From positions 1 through 5,523 of the forward strand of contig JAATEZ010000267.1 in the NCBI GenBank assembly GCA_015655485.1: a DNA stretch of 5,523 nucleotides, in the 5' to 3' direction. Below are positions 1 through 5,523 of the stretch, piece after piece. Both the position numbers and the translations under genes were made by a program. Below the pieces are notes generated by a model, which had not been told where the DNA came from, did not search any database, and saw nothing but the letters and a program-made list of their open reading frames with translations. Positions within the stretch are counted from its first letter, which is position 1, and every line of letters begins with the position of its first letter. Origin of the DNA: Lactobacillales bacterium. GTDB taxonomy: Bacteria > Bacillota > Bacilli > Lactobacillales > Vagococcaceae.

Positions 1-74
1 AAAAGAGAAAAAAGTAAAAATATAACGCAGTCCAAAGTGCCAAAATCCCCTCTTTGTGACCGCGTTATATTTTT
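1..74 (-). terminator. Probable intrinsic terminator of gshF, possibly bidirectional
   Basis: Two perfect 13-nt arms (16-28 and 62-74) form the base of a long hairpin. The stem continues inward after one mismatch (29/61): 30-32 pairs with 58-60 and 33-37 with 52-56, with one bulged base at 57 and a 14-nt loop. In the gshF direction the stem starts 8 nt after the stop codon and is followed by a T-rich run (positions 15-1, with six T in a row). The outer arm is A/T-rich on both sides, so in the plus direction the hairpin also ends in T-rich sequence (70-84) and could stop a converging transcript from a gene left of the window. The AT-rich base makes it weaker than a classical GC-rich terminator. 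Confidence 0.65.
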
Positions 75-82
75 GATTTATT

Positions 83-2362
83 TTATCTAATAATTTCCGG
101 AAACAATAACTCCAGAACTTTTCTCGTTAAACGCCGGCCTTTGCCGATATGAGGATAAACATGCATGTGCATGGCCGGATTGAAGTTCGCTTCAATAATA
201 CCATATCGGTCAGAATCGCTGGTGGCCGATACCTGTTTATCCGGGATAATCAAATCGATCCCGCAGATCGTTGCTCCCAAAGTTTTCACAGCCTCAATAG
301 CAATTTGCTTATAGCTTGAATCAAACTCATCTGTAACATAAACAGAATCCCCGCCAGTGCTTATATTAGAGTTTTCGCGCAAGTAAACCGTTTGTTCATT
401 TCCTGGAATCGTCTCTGCCGTTAGTCCTTGTTCATGCAACATGAGGGTTTCGATCTCACCCAATTGCAGGTACTCTAAGGGAGAGCGATGATGCGGTCCT
501 CGCAGAGGATCTTGATTTTTGATAGCAACCAACTCTGAAATAGTATGACGACCATCTCCTACTACATTTTCCGGTATCCGTAAAAGGATCGCATGAACTT
601 GATCATTCAACACAAAAAAGCGATATTCCGTTCCCTTAATGAATTCCTCTACTAAAACAGCTTCGTCTTCACTAAAAGCTATTTCTAAAGCTTTTTGAAA
701 AGCCGTTAAATCAGTGCCTTCTTTAAAAATCGAGATTCCCAGTCCATAATTCGTTGACTTTGGTTTCACTACAATACCCTGTTGAGCAAATCTGGGAAAG
801 TCAGCTAAAGCCGTTGCTATTGAGGCGTATTCTCTGCCTTGAGGAACTTTAAAGCCCGCTTTAGACAAAATCTTTTTAGTCACAGTCTTATTAGACATGA
901 TCAAAGGGACGATATACGTATCTTTGCTGGTCATATTTGCATTTTTTACATATTCGACATGATTTTTATGCCGCAGTTTTAAAAAATGATCCGCCTCGTC
1001 CAGAATTTCAACAGTGAGCCCTCTTTGAATAGCATCAAATAGTAAAATTTGGGTCGACAACTCCATTCCTGTAAACCCGGACAGCTGGTAAGGCTTTACT
1101 AAAGCCATTTGGCAATTCTTCAAACCATTGGTTACTCCAAGCTGAAGATTTGAGATCCCTTGATTTTGCTTTGAAACCATTTGAGCTGCCAGTGTATTTT
1201 CCGGATGAGCAAATCTGTCGATCATTTTCTGAACCAGCGCTTGATCCAAAGAATCTGCGGATATTTTTTCCAGCATATCAAGCATCCCAGTTAAAACATT
1301 TATTCCTTCCGCTTTGTTCTCTGTCTGAGATTGCGGATGCTCCAAAGCGACTTGCTTGTTTGCGGCATCTCCTTTATCGATCAATTCCTCTGACGCAACT
1401 TTTTCGTTGTCAAGCCAAAGCATATACATTAAAAAAAGATGAATAAACCGGCAAGTTTCTTCCGTGATCCCATAAGGGGCAAAAGGATCCAGATCAATGT
1501 TTCGCACTTCAATATAATGAACGCCGTTTTCTTTTAGATCCACTACTCGTTTGCCGCCGCGCAGCCGAACCGGAGCATAAAATTCTTTTTCTTCAGATAA
1601 GACTCCTCTTTCCACCAAGCTGTGGATGTCTGCAATGTAGCTTTCAATACTCGCATAAGAAACCTTTACATCCTCATGATTCGTGTAACCATACCGACTA
1701 TTGCGAATACTGCGGACCGGCTCTTTCGGATGATCTTCTCCGACAAAATAGCCCTCTTCTGAAACTGGTGATGCTCCAAACAAATAAGTGATCATCCAGC
1801 GATATCGAAGGTAATTCCGCGCCACTTTCAGGTAAATAAATGTTCGTAATTTTTCGATTGAAGCAAATTTATTTTGATTTTTGAATAATGCCTTAATAAA
1901 CTGCGGTGAAAATTCGAAATTATAATGAATGCCGGAGACCATCTGCTTTCTTTTGCCATAGGTTTTAGCCAGATAGCGCCGATATAAAACTTCTTCAAAC
2001 TTGTCCAGCTTAGCTATTTGGATATCTTCATCTTTTACGGGTAGTTCCGGCGGCATGCTCAATGGCCACAATATTTCTTTATTTTCCAGCGATCTCAAAA
2101 CAACATCATGAAGAGCAGCTAAATATCTAAGCACTTCTTTTTCATCCTGTACCACTGGCGTAATGATCTCCATCTGTGTTTCACTAAAATCCGTCGTAAT
2201 ATAAGGATGATAACTGCGATTACCCAAAGCTTTCGGATAATCGATTTGGGATAATTTTCCTTTTGGGGTCACTCGCTGACTCTCTTTTTCGATGCCTAAA
2301 CGCATTTCTTTAAAAAACACCTGGACCTCTTTTTTACATATATCCTTTTGGATTTCACTCAT
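83..2362 (-). CDS. gshF: Bifunctional glutamate-cysteine ligase / glutathione synthetase (GshF, also called GshAB)
   Basis: Cytosolic enzyme that performs both ATP-dependent steps of glutathione synthesis: glutamate plus cysteine to gamma-glutamylcysteine, then addition of glycine. The 759 residues match the usual GshF length (about 750). The N-terminal two thirds is a GshA-type ligase: LGIEKESQR (22-30), TTDFSETQMEIITP (56-69), SGIHYNFEF (133-141), NSRYGYTN (211-218) and IEVRNIDLDPFAPYG (274-288). From about residue 480 an ATP-grasp domain follows: VVKPKSTNYGLGI (521-533), VEEFIKGTEYRFFVL (561-575), GDGRHTI (592-598), NISTGGDSVYVTDEF (656-670), GIDLI (691-695) and the metal-binding EANFNP (714-719). 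Both halves look intact, with no frameshift. The ATG start is supported by GAGG (2371-2374) 8 nt upstream and a TATAAT box just before that. It lies 457 nt beyond ftsY, behind a terminator, and probably has its own promoter. The name follows from the domain fusion, which single-function GshA or GshB proteins lack. Confidence 0.97.
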   Translation of the reverse strand: MSEIQKDICKKEVQVFFKEMRLGIEKESQRVTPKGKLSQIDYPKALGNRSYHPYITTDFSETQMEIITPVVQDEKEVLRYLAALHDVVLRSLENKEILWPLSMPPELPVKDEDIQIAKLDKFEEVLYRRYLAKTYGKRKQMVSGIHYNFEFSPQFIKALFKNQNKFASIEKLRTFIYLKVARNYLRYRWMITYLFGASPVSEEGYFVGEDHPKEPVRSIRNSRYGYTNHEDVKVSYASIESYIADIHSLVERGVLSEEKEFYAPVRLRGGKRVVDLKENGVHYIEVRNIDLDPFAPYGITEETCRFIHLFLMYMLWLDNEKVASEELIDKGDAANKQVALEHPQSQTENKAEGINVLTGMLDMLEKISADSLDQALVQKMIDRFAHPENTLAAQMVSKQNQGISNLQLGVTNGLKNCQMALVKPYQLSGFTGMELSTQILLFDAIQRGLTVEILDEADHFLKLRHKNHVEYVKNANMTSKDTYIVPLIMSNKTVTKKILSKAGFKVPQGREYASIATALADFPRFAQQGIVVKPKSTNYGLGISIFKEGTDLTAFQKALEIAFSEDEAVLVEEFIKGTEYRFFVLNDQVHAILLRIPENVVGDGRHTISELVAIKNQDPLRGPHHRSPLEYLQLGEIETLMLHEQGLTAETIPGNEQTVYLRENSNISTGGDSVYVTDEFDSSYKQIAIEAVKTLGATICGIDLIIPDKQVSATSDSDRYGIIEANFNPAMHMHVYPHIGKGRRLTRKVLELLFPEIIR

Positions 2363-2392
2363 CGCGTCAACCTCATTTTTTAGTCTTCATTT

Positions 2393-2421
2393 ATTATACT
2401 AGATCCATGAAAAAAACAGAA
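2393..2421 (-). promoter_or_regulatory. Promoter of gshF
   Basis: A perfect -10 hexamer TATAAT (2398-2393) lies 30 nt upstream of the gshF ATG. Transcription would start near 2386, giving a short leader of about 24 nt that still holds the GAGG ribosome binding site. At 17-nt spacing the -35 position (2421-2416) reads TTCTGT, a poor match to TTGACA, so the promoter may be weak or activator-dependent. The -35 position is partly covered by the palindrome at 2417-2429. Confidence 0.6.
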
Positions 2422-2429
2422 TCATTCTG
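2417..2429. promoter_or_regulatory. Perfect 13-bp palindrome at the gshF -35 position: candidate operator
   Basis: The minus strand reads CAGAAT-G-ATTCTG, two perfect 6-nt arms around one base; with G-T wobbles the arms extend in RNA. It overlaps the likely -35 of the gshF promoter, a usual place for a repressor site. The core GAATnATTC resembles the centre of Fur/PerR-family boxes, which are 7-1-7 inverted repeats, but only about 8 of 14 positions agree with the PerR consensus, so no regulator can be named. Seven T follow it on the minus strand, so it could instead be a weak terminator with a 5-bp stem. The sequence is seen directly; the function is inferred. Confidence 0.35.
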
Positions 2430-2444
2430 CCTTCATTTCATCAG

Positions 2445-2481
2445 AAAATCTAAACAAAATAGAAATATAAAATTAGATTTT
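2445..2481. repeat. AT-rich 9-bp inverted repeat upstream of gshF
   Basis: The arms AAAATCTAA (plus strand 2445-2453) and TTAGATTTT (2473-2481) are perfect inverted copies separated by 19 nt of almost pure A/T. They lie between the upstream terminator and the gshF promoter, about 50-85 nt upstream of the -10. This may be a protein binding site, an AT-rich upstream element, or chance in low-complexity DNA. No regulator is recognised. Confidence 0.3.
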
Positions 2482-2527
2482 AATTTTCACTTTGTTTAAA
2501 TATTCTATCTCTTATTCATTTTAAGAG

Positions 2528-2572
2528 AAAAAAAGTGCGAATGAGATAAAAACCTTCTTTATTCTCACTCGC
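2528..2572 (-). terminator. Strong intrinsic terminator of the smc-HAD-ftsY unit (or of a small RNA)
   Basis: On the minus strand GCGAGTGAG (2572-2564) pairs with CTCATTCGC (2545-2537), nine pairs with one G-T. The stem continues with about five A/T pairs and one bulge (2562) up to a 7-nt loop (2557-2551). Two bases after the stem come seven T in a row (2534-2528). It is the best terminator in the window. It sits about 250 nt beyond the ftsY stop, unusually far, and before the gshF promoter, so it separates the two transcription units. Confidence 0.85.
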
Positions 2573-2714
2573 TCAACACTATAAGAAAAGCTGAACAAGT
2601 CCGTTTTGACTTGAAACAATAAAACAGGAAACCTTTCAACGGTGAACACACTGTTAATTTTTCCTAGTTATTGCCGACGAGTCAGACTTGTGAGGCCAGA
2701 CATCAAAAAACATG
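2528..2714 (-). ncRNA. Candidate small RNA or structured 3' UTR downstream of ftsY
   Basis: A transcript starting near 2714 from the promoter-like element just upstream would run about 190 nt and end at the strong terminator. Inside it are two more hairpins. The first has outer arms AGGAAA (2665-2660) and TTTCCT (2631-2626) enclosing AACAGTG/CACCGTT (2655-2649 and 2644-2638, one mismatch, TGTT loop). The second has arms CAAGTC (2613-2608) and GACTTG (2601-2596) with a 6-nt loop. A second copy of CAAGTC at 2690-2685 could compete for the same GACTTG. I do not recognise a known family: no T-box motif, 6S RNA, tmRNA, RNase P or SRP RNA signature. A 19-codon frame (2713-2654, MFFDVWPHKSDSSAITRKN) lies at its 5' end. 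The structure is seen; the existence of a separate RNA is inferred. The alternative is simply a long ftsY 3' UTR. Confidence 0.35.
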
Positions 2715-2720
2715 AAATCC

Positions 2721-2748
2721 TTTATAGCAAAATTTGGCAACGATCCAA
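2721..2748 (-). promoter_or_regulatory. Possible promoter with extended -10, upstream of the candidate small RNA
   Basis: The minus strand shows TTGGAT (2748-2743), a 16-nt spacer, then TATAAA (2726-2721) preceded by TGC, that is, an extended -10. The -35 matches TTGACA at only three positions, but an extended -10 can compensate. The start point would be near 2714. In AT-rich DNA such a match can arise by chance; its value comes from the structured sequence and terminator downstream. Confidence 0.35.
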
Positions 2749-2819
2749 AAGATATAATACTTTCTTAACAGCTAAAAAAACATTCATGCAGTCAATTACT
2801 GTCAAGATTCACATTCTGA

Positions 2820-3839
2820 TTATTCTTGCGGTTCGGAAACAGTCGGATCCAGCAGCTCATTAAACAGTCCATAGACAAATTCGGTTGGTTCAAAGATCTC
2901 CAAATCATCCAACCCTTCTCCCAGACCTACAAGCTTTACGGGTAAATGCAATTCATTACGGATCGCTAACACGATCCCGCCTTTTGCTGTCCCATCAAGT
3001 TTGCTTAATACCAATCCAGTGACATCCGTTGTTTCCTTGAACTGTCTTGCTTGTACTAAAGCATTTTGACCCGTTGTAGCGTCTAAAACCAATAAAACTT
3101 CTTGCGGGGCCTCTGGGATTTCCCGTTGGATCACACGCTTGATTTTTTCTAATTCCTTCATCAAATTAACTTTATTTTGTAAACGCCCGGCAGTGTCGAC
3201 CAATAGAACATCTGCCTGTTCTGCTATAGCTTTTTCGATCGCATCATAGACCACCGCTGCCGGATCTCCGCCTGCTTTCCCGCGCACGACCTCCACACCA
3301 GAGCGTTCACCCCAGACGAGCAGCTGATCGATAGCTCCGGCCCGAAAGGTATCTGCTGCCGCTAAAATGACTTTTTTTCCATTATTTTTCAACTGATAAG
3401 CCAACTTGCCAATACTGGTAGTTTTTCCCACTCCATTGACTCCTACAAAAAGTATAACAGTCAGCCCGTCTTCAACCATGTTCAATGAATTTTGTTCGTC
3501 CGCTCCTTCTGATTCATACATGGAAACTAATTTCTCAATGATCGCATTTTGAACCTCGCCGGATTTCTTTACGTTACGCAGCTTGACTTCCTGACGCAGC
3601 TCTTCAGTGATTTTGATTGCTGTGTCAAAACCAACGTCGGCACCAATCAAAGCTTCTTCCAGTTCATCAAAAAAATCTTCATCTACAGTCCGAAAATTCG
3701 CAAACAGTTCATTCATTTTTTCTGAAAAAGTTTTTCTAGTTTTTTCTAGACCTTTCTCATATTTTTCGGTGGTTTCATCTACCTTTGTTTCTTCCTCATC
3801 TCCAGTAAATGCTTTTTTTATCTTATCGAAAAAACCCAT
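2820..3839 (-). CDS. ftsY: Signal recognition particle receptor FtsY (SRP-family GTPase)
   Basis: Membrane-associated GTPase that receives ribosome-nascent chain complexes bound to SRP (Ffh plus 4.5S-like RNA) and hands them to the Sec translocon. The 339 residues contain a short acidic, lysine-rich N-terminal A region (about 10-45), a helical N domain (about 45-120) and the G domain: P-loop GVNGVGKTT (133-141), DTFRAGA (163-169), DTAGR (215-219), the specificity motif SKLDG (279-283) and GLGEGLDDL (305-313). The family's more common TKxD appears here as SKLD. The amphipathic start MGFFDKIKKAF is typical of FtsY N-termini in Firmicutes. The start at 3839 is preferred because AAAGGA (3853-3848) lies 8 nt before it. 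An in-frame ATG at 3869 would add 10 residues, has no ribosome binding site and overlaps the HAD gene. The gap to the HAD stop is 22 nt, which supports co-transcription. Length and motifs indicate an intact gene. Confidence 0.97.
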   Translation of the reverse strand: MGFFDKIKKAFTGDEEETKVDETTEKYEKGLEKTRKTFSEKMNELFANFRTVDEDFFDELEEALIGADVGFDTAIKITEELRQEVKLRNVKKSGEVQNAIIEKLVSMYESEGADEQNSLNMVEDGLTVILFVGVNGVGKTTSIGKLAYQLKNNGKKVILAAADTFRAGAIDQLLVWGERSGVEVVRGKAGGDPAAVVYDAIEKAIAEQADVLLVDTAGRLQNKVNLMKELEKIKRVIQREIPEAPQEVLLVLDATTGQNALVQARQFKETTDVTGLVLSKLDGTAKGGIVLAIRNELHLPVKLVGLGEGLDDLEIFEPTEFVYGLFNELLDPTVSEPQE

Positions 3840-3861
3840 GTCCAGCTTCCTTTCTAACGAT

Positions 3862-4677
3862 TCAGGCATTCAATATATATTTTTCAATAGCTTCCGCTAC
3901 CCCGTCAGCTTCATTATCAGCGGTGATGAACTGCGCCTGCTGCTTTACTTTCTCAACAGCATTGCCCATCGCTACACCGACTCCTGCATATTCGATCATC
4001 GATAAATCGTTCTCTTCATCTCCAATCGACATGACTTCATCGGCTGTGATGCCCAGATGGCTGATCAAAGAATCAATTCCTTTCGCTTTAGAAACACTTT
4101 TTGGCAAAATCTCTAACAGACAGTTGCGCGATTTAACGATTTCAAATCTTTCATAGCAAAAGGCTGGAAAACTCGCCAATTGCTGGTCCAAATATTCAGC
4201 AGCGACAGCAACCACCATTTTATTATAGATATTTACGCTGTTTAGTTTATTCACATTTTCATGCAAATAATCCATAGCGGGATTGAGTTGAGCATAAATC
4301 GACGGATAGCTTGACGGAGCAGGCTCTACATGATAAACAACATTCATTGATAACACATCTAAAGGAAGGGATAAACTGTTAGTCACCTTATAAACTTGAC
4401 CAATATCCTCAAATTTCAAAATTTCTTTTGCTAAAATATTACCCGTTTTATTTTGCTGGACCAAACCGCCATTAAAAGTAATACTAAAATCTTCTTTTCC
4501 AAGCAATCCCAGCTGGTCAATATAAGTCTCAACAGATTTTAAAGGTCTGCCGGTGCATAAGACCACTTTGACTCCTAATTTTTGAACTTTTTTTAAGACA
4601 GTAAAATTTCTTTGTGAAACTTTCTTTTTTGCATTCAATAACGTTCCATCTAAATCTATAGCAACTAATTTGATCAA
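3862..4677 (-). CDS. Cof-type HAD-IIB family hydrolase (YidA-like sugar phosphatase)
   Basis: Cytosolic phosphatase of the haloacid dehalogenase superfamily; relatives dephosphorylate sugar phosphates and other small phosphorylated metabolites, but the substrate cannot be read from sequence. The 271 residues carry all four HAD motifs: I, DLDGTLL with nucleophile Asp8 and Asp10; II, CTGRP (41-45, Thr42); III, Lys197 in SKAKGI; IV, GDEENDLSM (219-227) with metal-binding Asp220 and Asp224. The middle (about 85-185) is the C2/IIB cap, which sets the substrate. The start is TTG at 4677, giving MIKLVAIDLDGTLL, the usual family N-terminus; AGGAGGTG (4691-4684) lies 6 nt upstream. A GTG at 4686 is in frame but its bases are part of that ribosome binding site. 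The gene lies 20 nt after smc and 22 nt before ftsY. Cof-type genes at this position are, from memory, common in Lactobacillales; a functional tie to SMC or SRP is not established. Confidence 0.93.
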   Translation of the reverse strand: MIKLVAIDLDGTLLNAKKKVSQRNFTVLKKVQKLGVKVVLCTGRPLKSVETYIDQLGLLGKEDFSITFNGGLVQQNKTGNILAKEILKFEDIGQVYKVTNSLSLPLDVLSMNVVYHVEPAPSSYPSIYAQLNPAMDYLHENVNKLNSVNIYNKMVVAVAAEYLDQQLASFPAFCYERFEIVKSRNCLLEILPKSVSKAKGIDSLISHLGITADEVMSIGDEENDLSMIEYAGVGVAMGNAVEKVKQQAQFITADNEADGVAEAIEKYILNA

Positions 4678-4683
4678 AAAATG

Positions 4684-4691
4684 CACCTCCT
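4684..4691 (-). promoter_or_regulatory. Strong ribosome binding site that fixes the HAD gene start at a TTG
   Basis: AGGAGGTG is a near-perfect match to the 16S rRNA 3' end. It lies in the 20-nt gap after smc. Six nucleotides separate it from the TTG at 4677, while the GTG at 4686-4684 is its own last three bases and so cannot be the start used with this site. Confidence 0.85.
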
Positions 4692-4697
4692 GTTTTT

Positions 4698-5523
4698 CTA
4701 AGAAACTACACCAATATCTCCGCGTTCATTTACTTCTTCCAAGCGAACTGAAACGATTTTCGAAACACCGGATTCTTGCATTGTCACTCCATACAGCACG
4801 TTAGCCGCTTCCATGGTTCCTTTACGATGGGTCACGACAATAAATTGTGTATCATTCCCAAAATGGCTCAAATAATGGCCAAAACGAGCCACATTGGCTT
4901 CATCTAACGCTGCTTCTACTTCATCCAGGATGCAAAAAGGTACCGGCCGCACTTGGATGATAGAAAACAACAGGGCTATAGCTGTCAACGCCCGTTCTCC
5001 TCCAGATAACAAACGCAAGCTTTGAAGCTTTTTCCCCGGCGGCTGCGCTTCGATCTCGATACCTGTATTCAATAAATCTGAAGGATCGGTCAGACTCAAT
5101 TCAGCATATCCGCCCCCAAACATTTGCGGAAAAACAAGCTTGAACTTTTGCCTGATCGCTTCAAAAATCTCGCTAAAACGAGTTTTTACTTCTTCATCCA
5201 TCTCACTCATCGTTTCAAAAAGACTATTCTTAGCTTCTAGCAAATCATCTCGCTGCTCCGTTAAAAAAGAATTTCGTTCATTCACTTGATCATACTGCTC
5301 TACTGAAGCCAGATTGACCGCCCCCAGTTGATCGATCGATTTCTTTAGGCGTTGAACTTCTTTGACGGCAAACTCTACATCTGACGGTGCTTTGGATTGA
5401 GCTTTGCCTGCTTCATAAGTTAAACTATATTCTTCCTGCAGATGCTGCAAAGCCGTATCCAGACCAATCTCTGCACGGCTTTTTACCACTTCTTCCCTCG
5501 TTTTTTTAGCTAGAAGGTCCTTT
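4698..5523 (-). CDS. smc: Chromosome segregation ATPase Smc, C-terminal part (5' end outside window)
   Basis: SMC condenses and helps segregate the chromosome as a dimer with ScpA and ScpB. Only the last 274 residues are here; the frame stays open to the right edge, and family members have about 1,190 residues. The fragment begins in the end of the coiled coil, rich in Glu, Lys and Leu, to about the first 100 residues. It then enters the C-terminal ATPase head: the FGGGYAEL stretch (near 5100-5125), the ABC signature LLSGGERAL (LSGGE at 4995-5009), Walker B ILDEVEAALDEAN (catalytic Asp-Glu at 4925-4920) and the switch His in VVTHRKGT (4829-4827). No key residue is missing. The GTG at 5489 is an internal valine codon, not a start: in-frame coding (KDLLAKKTREE) continues upstream and no ribosome binding site is seen. 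It is the first visible gene of the apparent smc-HAD-ftsY unit; its promoter is outside the window. Confidence 0.97.
   Translation of the reverse strand, partial: KDLLAKKTREEVVKSRAEIGLDTALQHLQEEYSLTYEAGKAQSKAPSDVEFAVKEVQRLKKSIDQLGAVNLASVEQYDQVNERNSFLTEQRDDLLEAKNSLFETMSEMDEEVKTRFSEIFEAIRQKFKLVFPQMFGGGYAELSLTDPSDLLNTGIEIEAQPPGKKLQSLRLLSGGERALTAIALLFSIIQVRPVPFCILDEVEAALDEANVARFGHYLSHFGNDTQFIVVTHRKGTMEAANVLYGVTMQESGVSKIVSVRLEEVNERGDIGVVS

Noticed and set aside
1150..1446. Plus-strand frame of 98 codons inside gshF
   Set aside because: Antisense to an intact, strongly conserved gene; no promoter, ribosome binding site or recognisable domain.
2654..2713. Minus-strand 19-codon frame MFFDVWPHKSDSSAITRKN as a stand-alone gene
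   Set aside because: Too short to support alone. Its AAAGGA site overlaps the proposed -10, so it could only be translated with that site from ftsY read-through. Kept as a remark under the candidate RNA.
2753..2758. Perfect TATAAT on the plus strand, which would drive an antisense transcript into ftsY
   Set aside because: No -35 at proper spacing: the nearest TTGGCA is only 13 nt away and 17-nt spacing gives AAATTT. The region is AT-rich.
2774..2805. Terminator directly after ftsY (T7 run at 2780-2774 on the minus strand)
   Set aside because: Only a 4-bp stem (CAGT/ACTG) precedes it, separated by several bases from the T run; too weak to call.
2790..2805. TTGACA (2805-2800) and TTGACT (2795-2790) as -35 boxes after ftsY
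   Set aside because: No acceptable -10 lies 16-18 nt downstream of either.
2363..2819. T-box, SAM or other known riboswitch ahead of gshF
   Set aside because: No T-box AGGGTGG-type motif or other conserved riboswitch core is seen, and gshF appears to have its own promoter downstream of the terminator.
2642..2863. Plus-strand open frame of 73 codons starting at a GTG
   Set aside because: It runs antisense across the candidate RNA hairpins and into the 3' end of ftsY, has no clear promoter, and resembles no family I know.
3607..4156. Two overlapping plus-strand frames of 132 and 115 codons
   Set aside because: They are antisense to the well-supported ftsY and HAD genes, with low-complexity Ser/Phe-rich translations that mirror those genes' codons.
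5487..5489. GTG at 5489 as the start of a separate 263-residue protein
   Set aside because: The same frame continues to the window edge with Smc-like coiled-coil sequence; this is an internal valine codon.

Overview
This is a chromosomal housekeeping stretch from a low-to-moderate GC Firmicute of the order Lactobacillales, most likely Enterococcaceae (Enterococcus or a close relative such as Tetragenococcus). The placement rests on two things. One is the fused glutathione-synthesis enzyme GshF, which is typical of enterococci, some streptococci and Listeria. The other is the gene order smc, Cof-type HAD phosphatase, ftsY, which I recall from streptococci and relatives. The genus is an inference; no rRNA or other marker is present. 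All genes lie on the minus strand, so they read from right to left.

Right part (2820-5523): the 3' end of smc (chromosome condensation ATPase, cut by the window edge), a Cof/HAD-IIB sugar-phosphatase-like gene, and ftsY (SRP receptor GTPase). They are separated by 20 and 22 nt, each internal gene has its own Shine-Dalgarno, and no terminator is seen between them, so they look like one transcription unit. The start codons matter here. The HAD gene most likely begins at a TTG (4677), because the upstream GTG lies inside its ribosome binding site. ftsY begins at the ATG at 3839, not at the ATG at 3869 that overlaps the HAD gene.

Middle (2363-2819): a 457-nt region with no convincing protein gene, but not empty. 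About 250 nt past ftsY is a strong intrinsic terminator (2528-2572). Between the two is a sequence with two further hairpins and a promoter-like element (extended -10) placed so that it would give a transcript of roughly 190 nt ending at that terminator. This could be a small RNA or a long structured 3' UTR of ftsY; it is the least explained part of the window. Next comes AT-rich DNA with a 9-bp inverted repeat, and then the gshF promoter. That promoter has a perfect TATAAT, a poor -35, and a perfect 13-bp palindrome over the -35 position, which is a candidate operator.

Left part (1-2362): gshF, a complete 759-residue bifunctional glutamate-cysteine ligase/glutathione synthetase, monocistronic by appearance, followed by a long hairpin with T-runs on both sides (16-74) that probably terminates it.

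Functionally, the smc-ftsY group serves chromosome segregation and membrane-protein targeting, and gshF makes the thiol glutathione. They appear to be neighbours rather than one pathway. I see no mobile element, CRISPR array, tRNA or rRNA, and no clear sign of a new multi-gene system.
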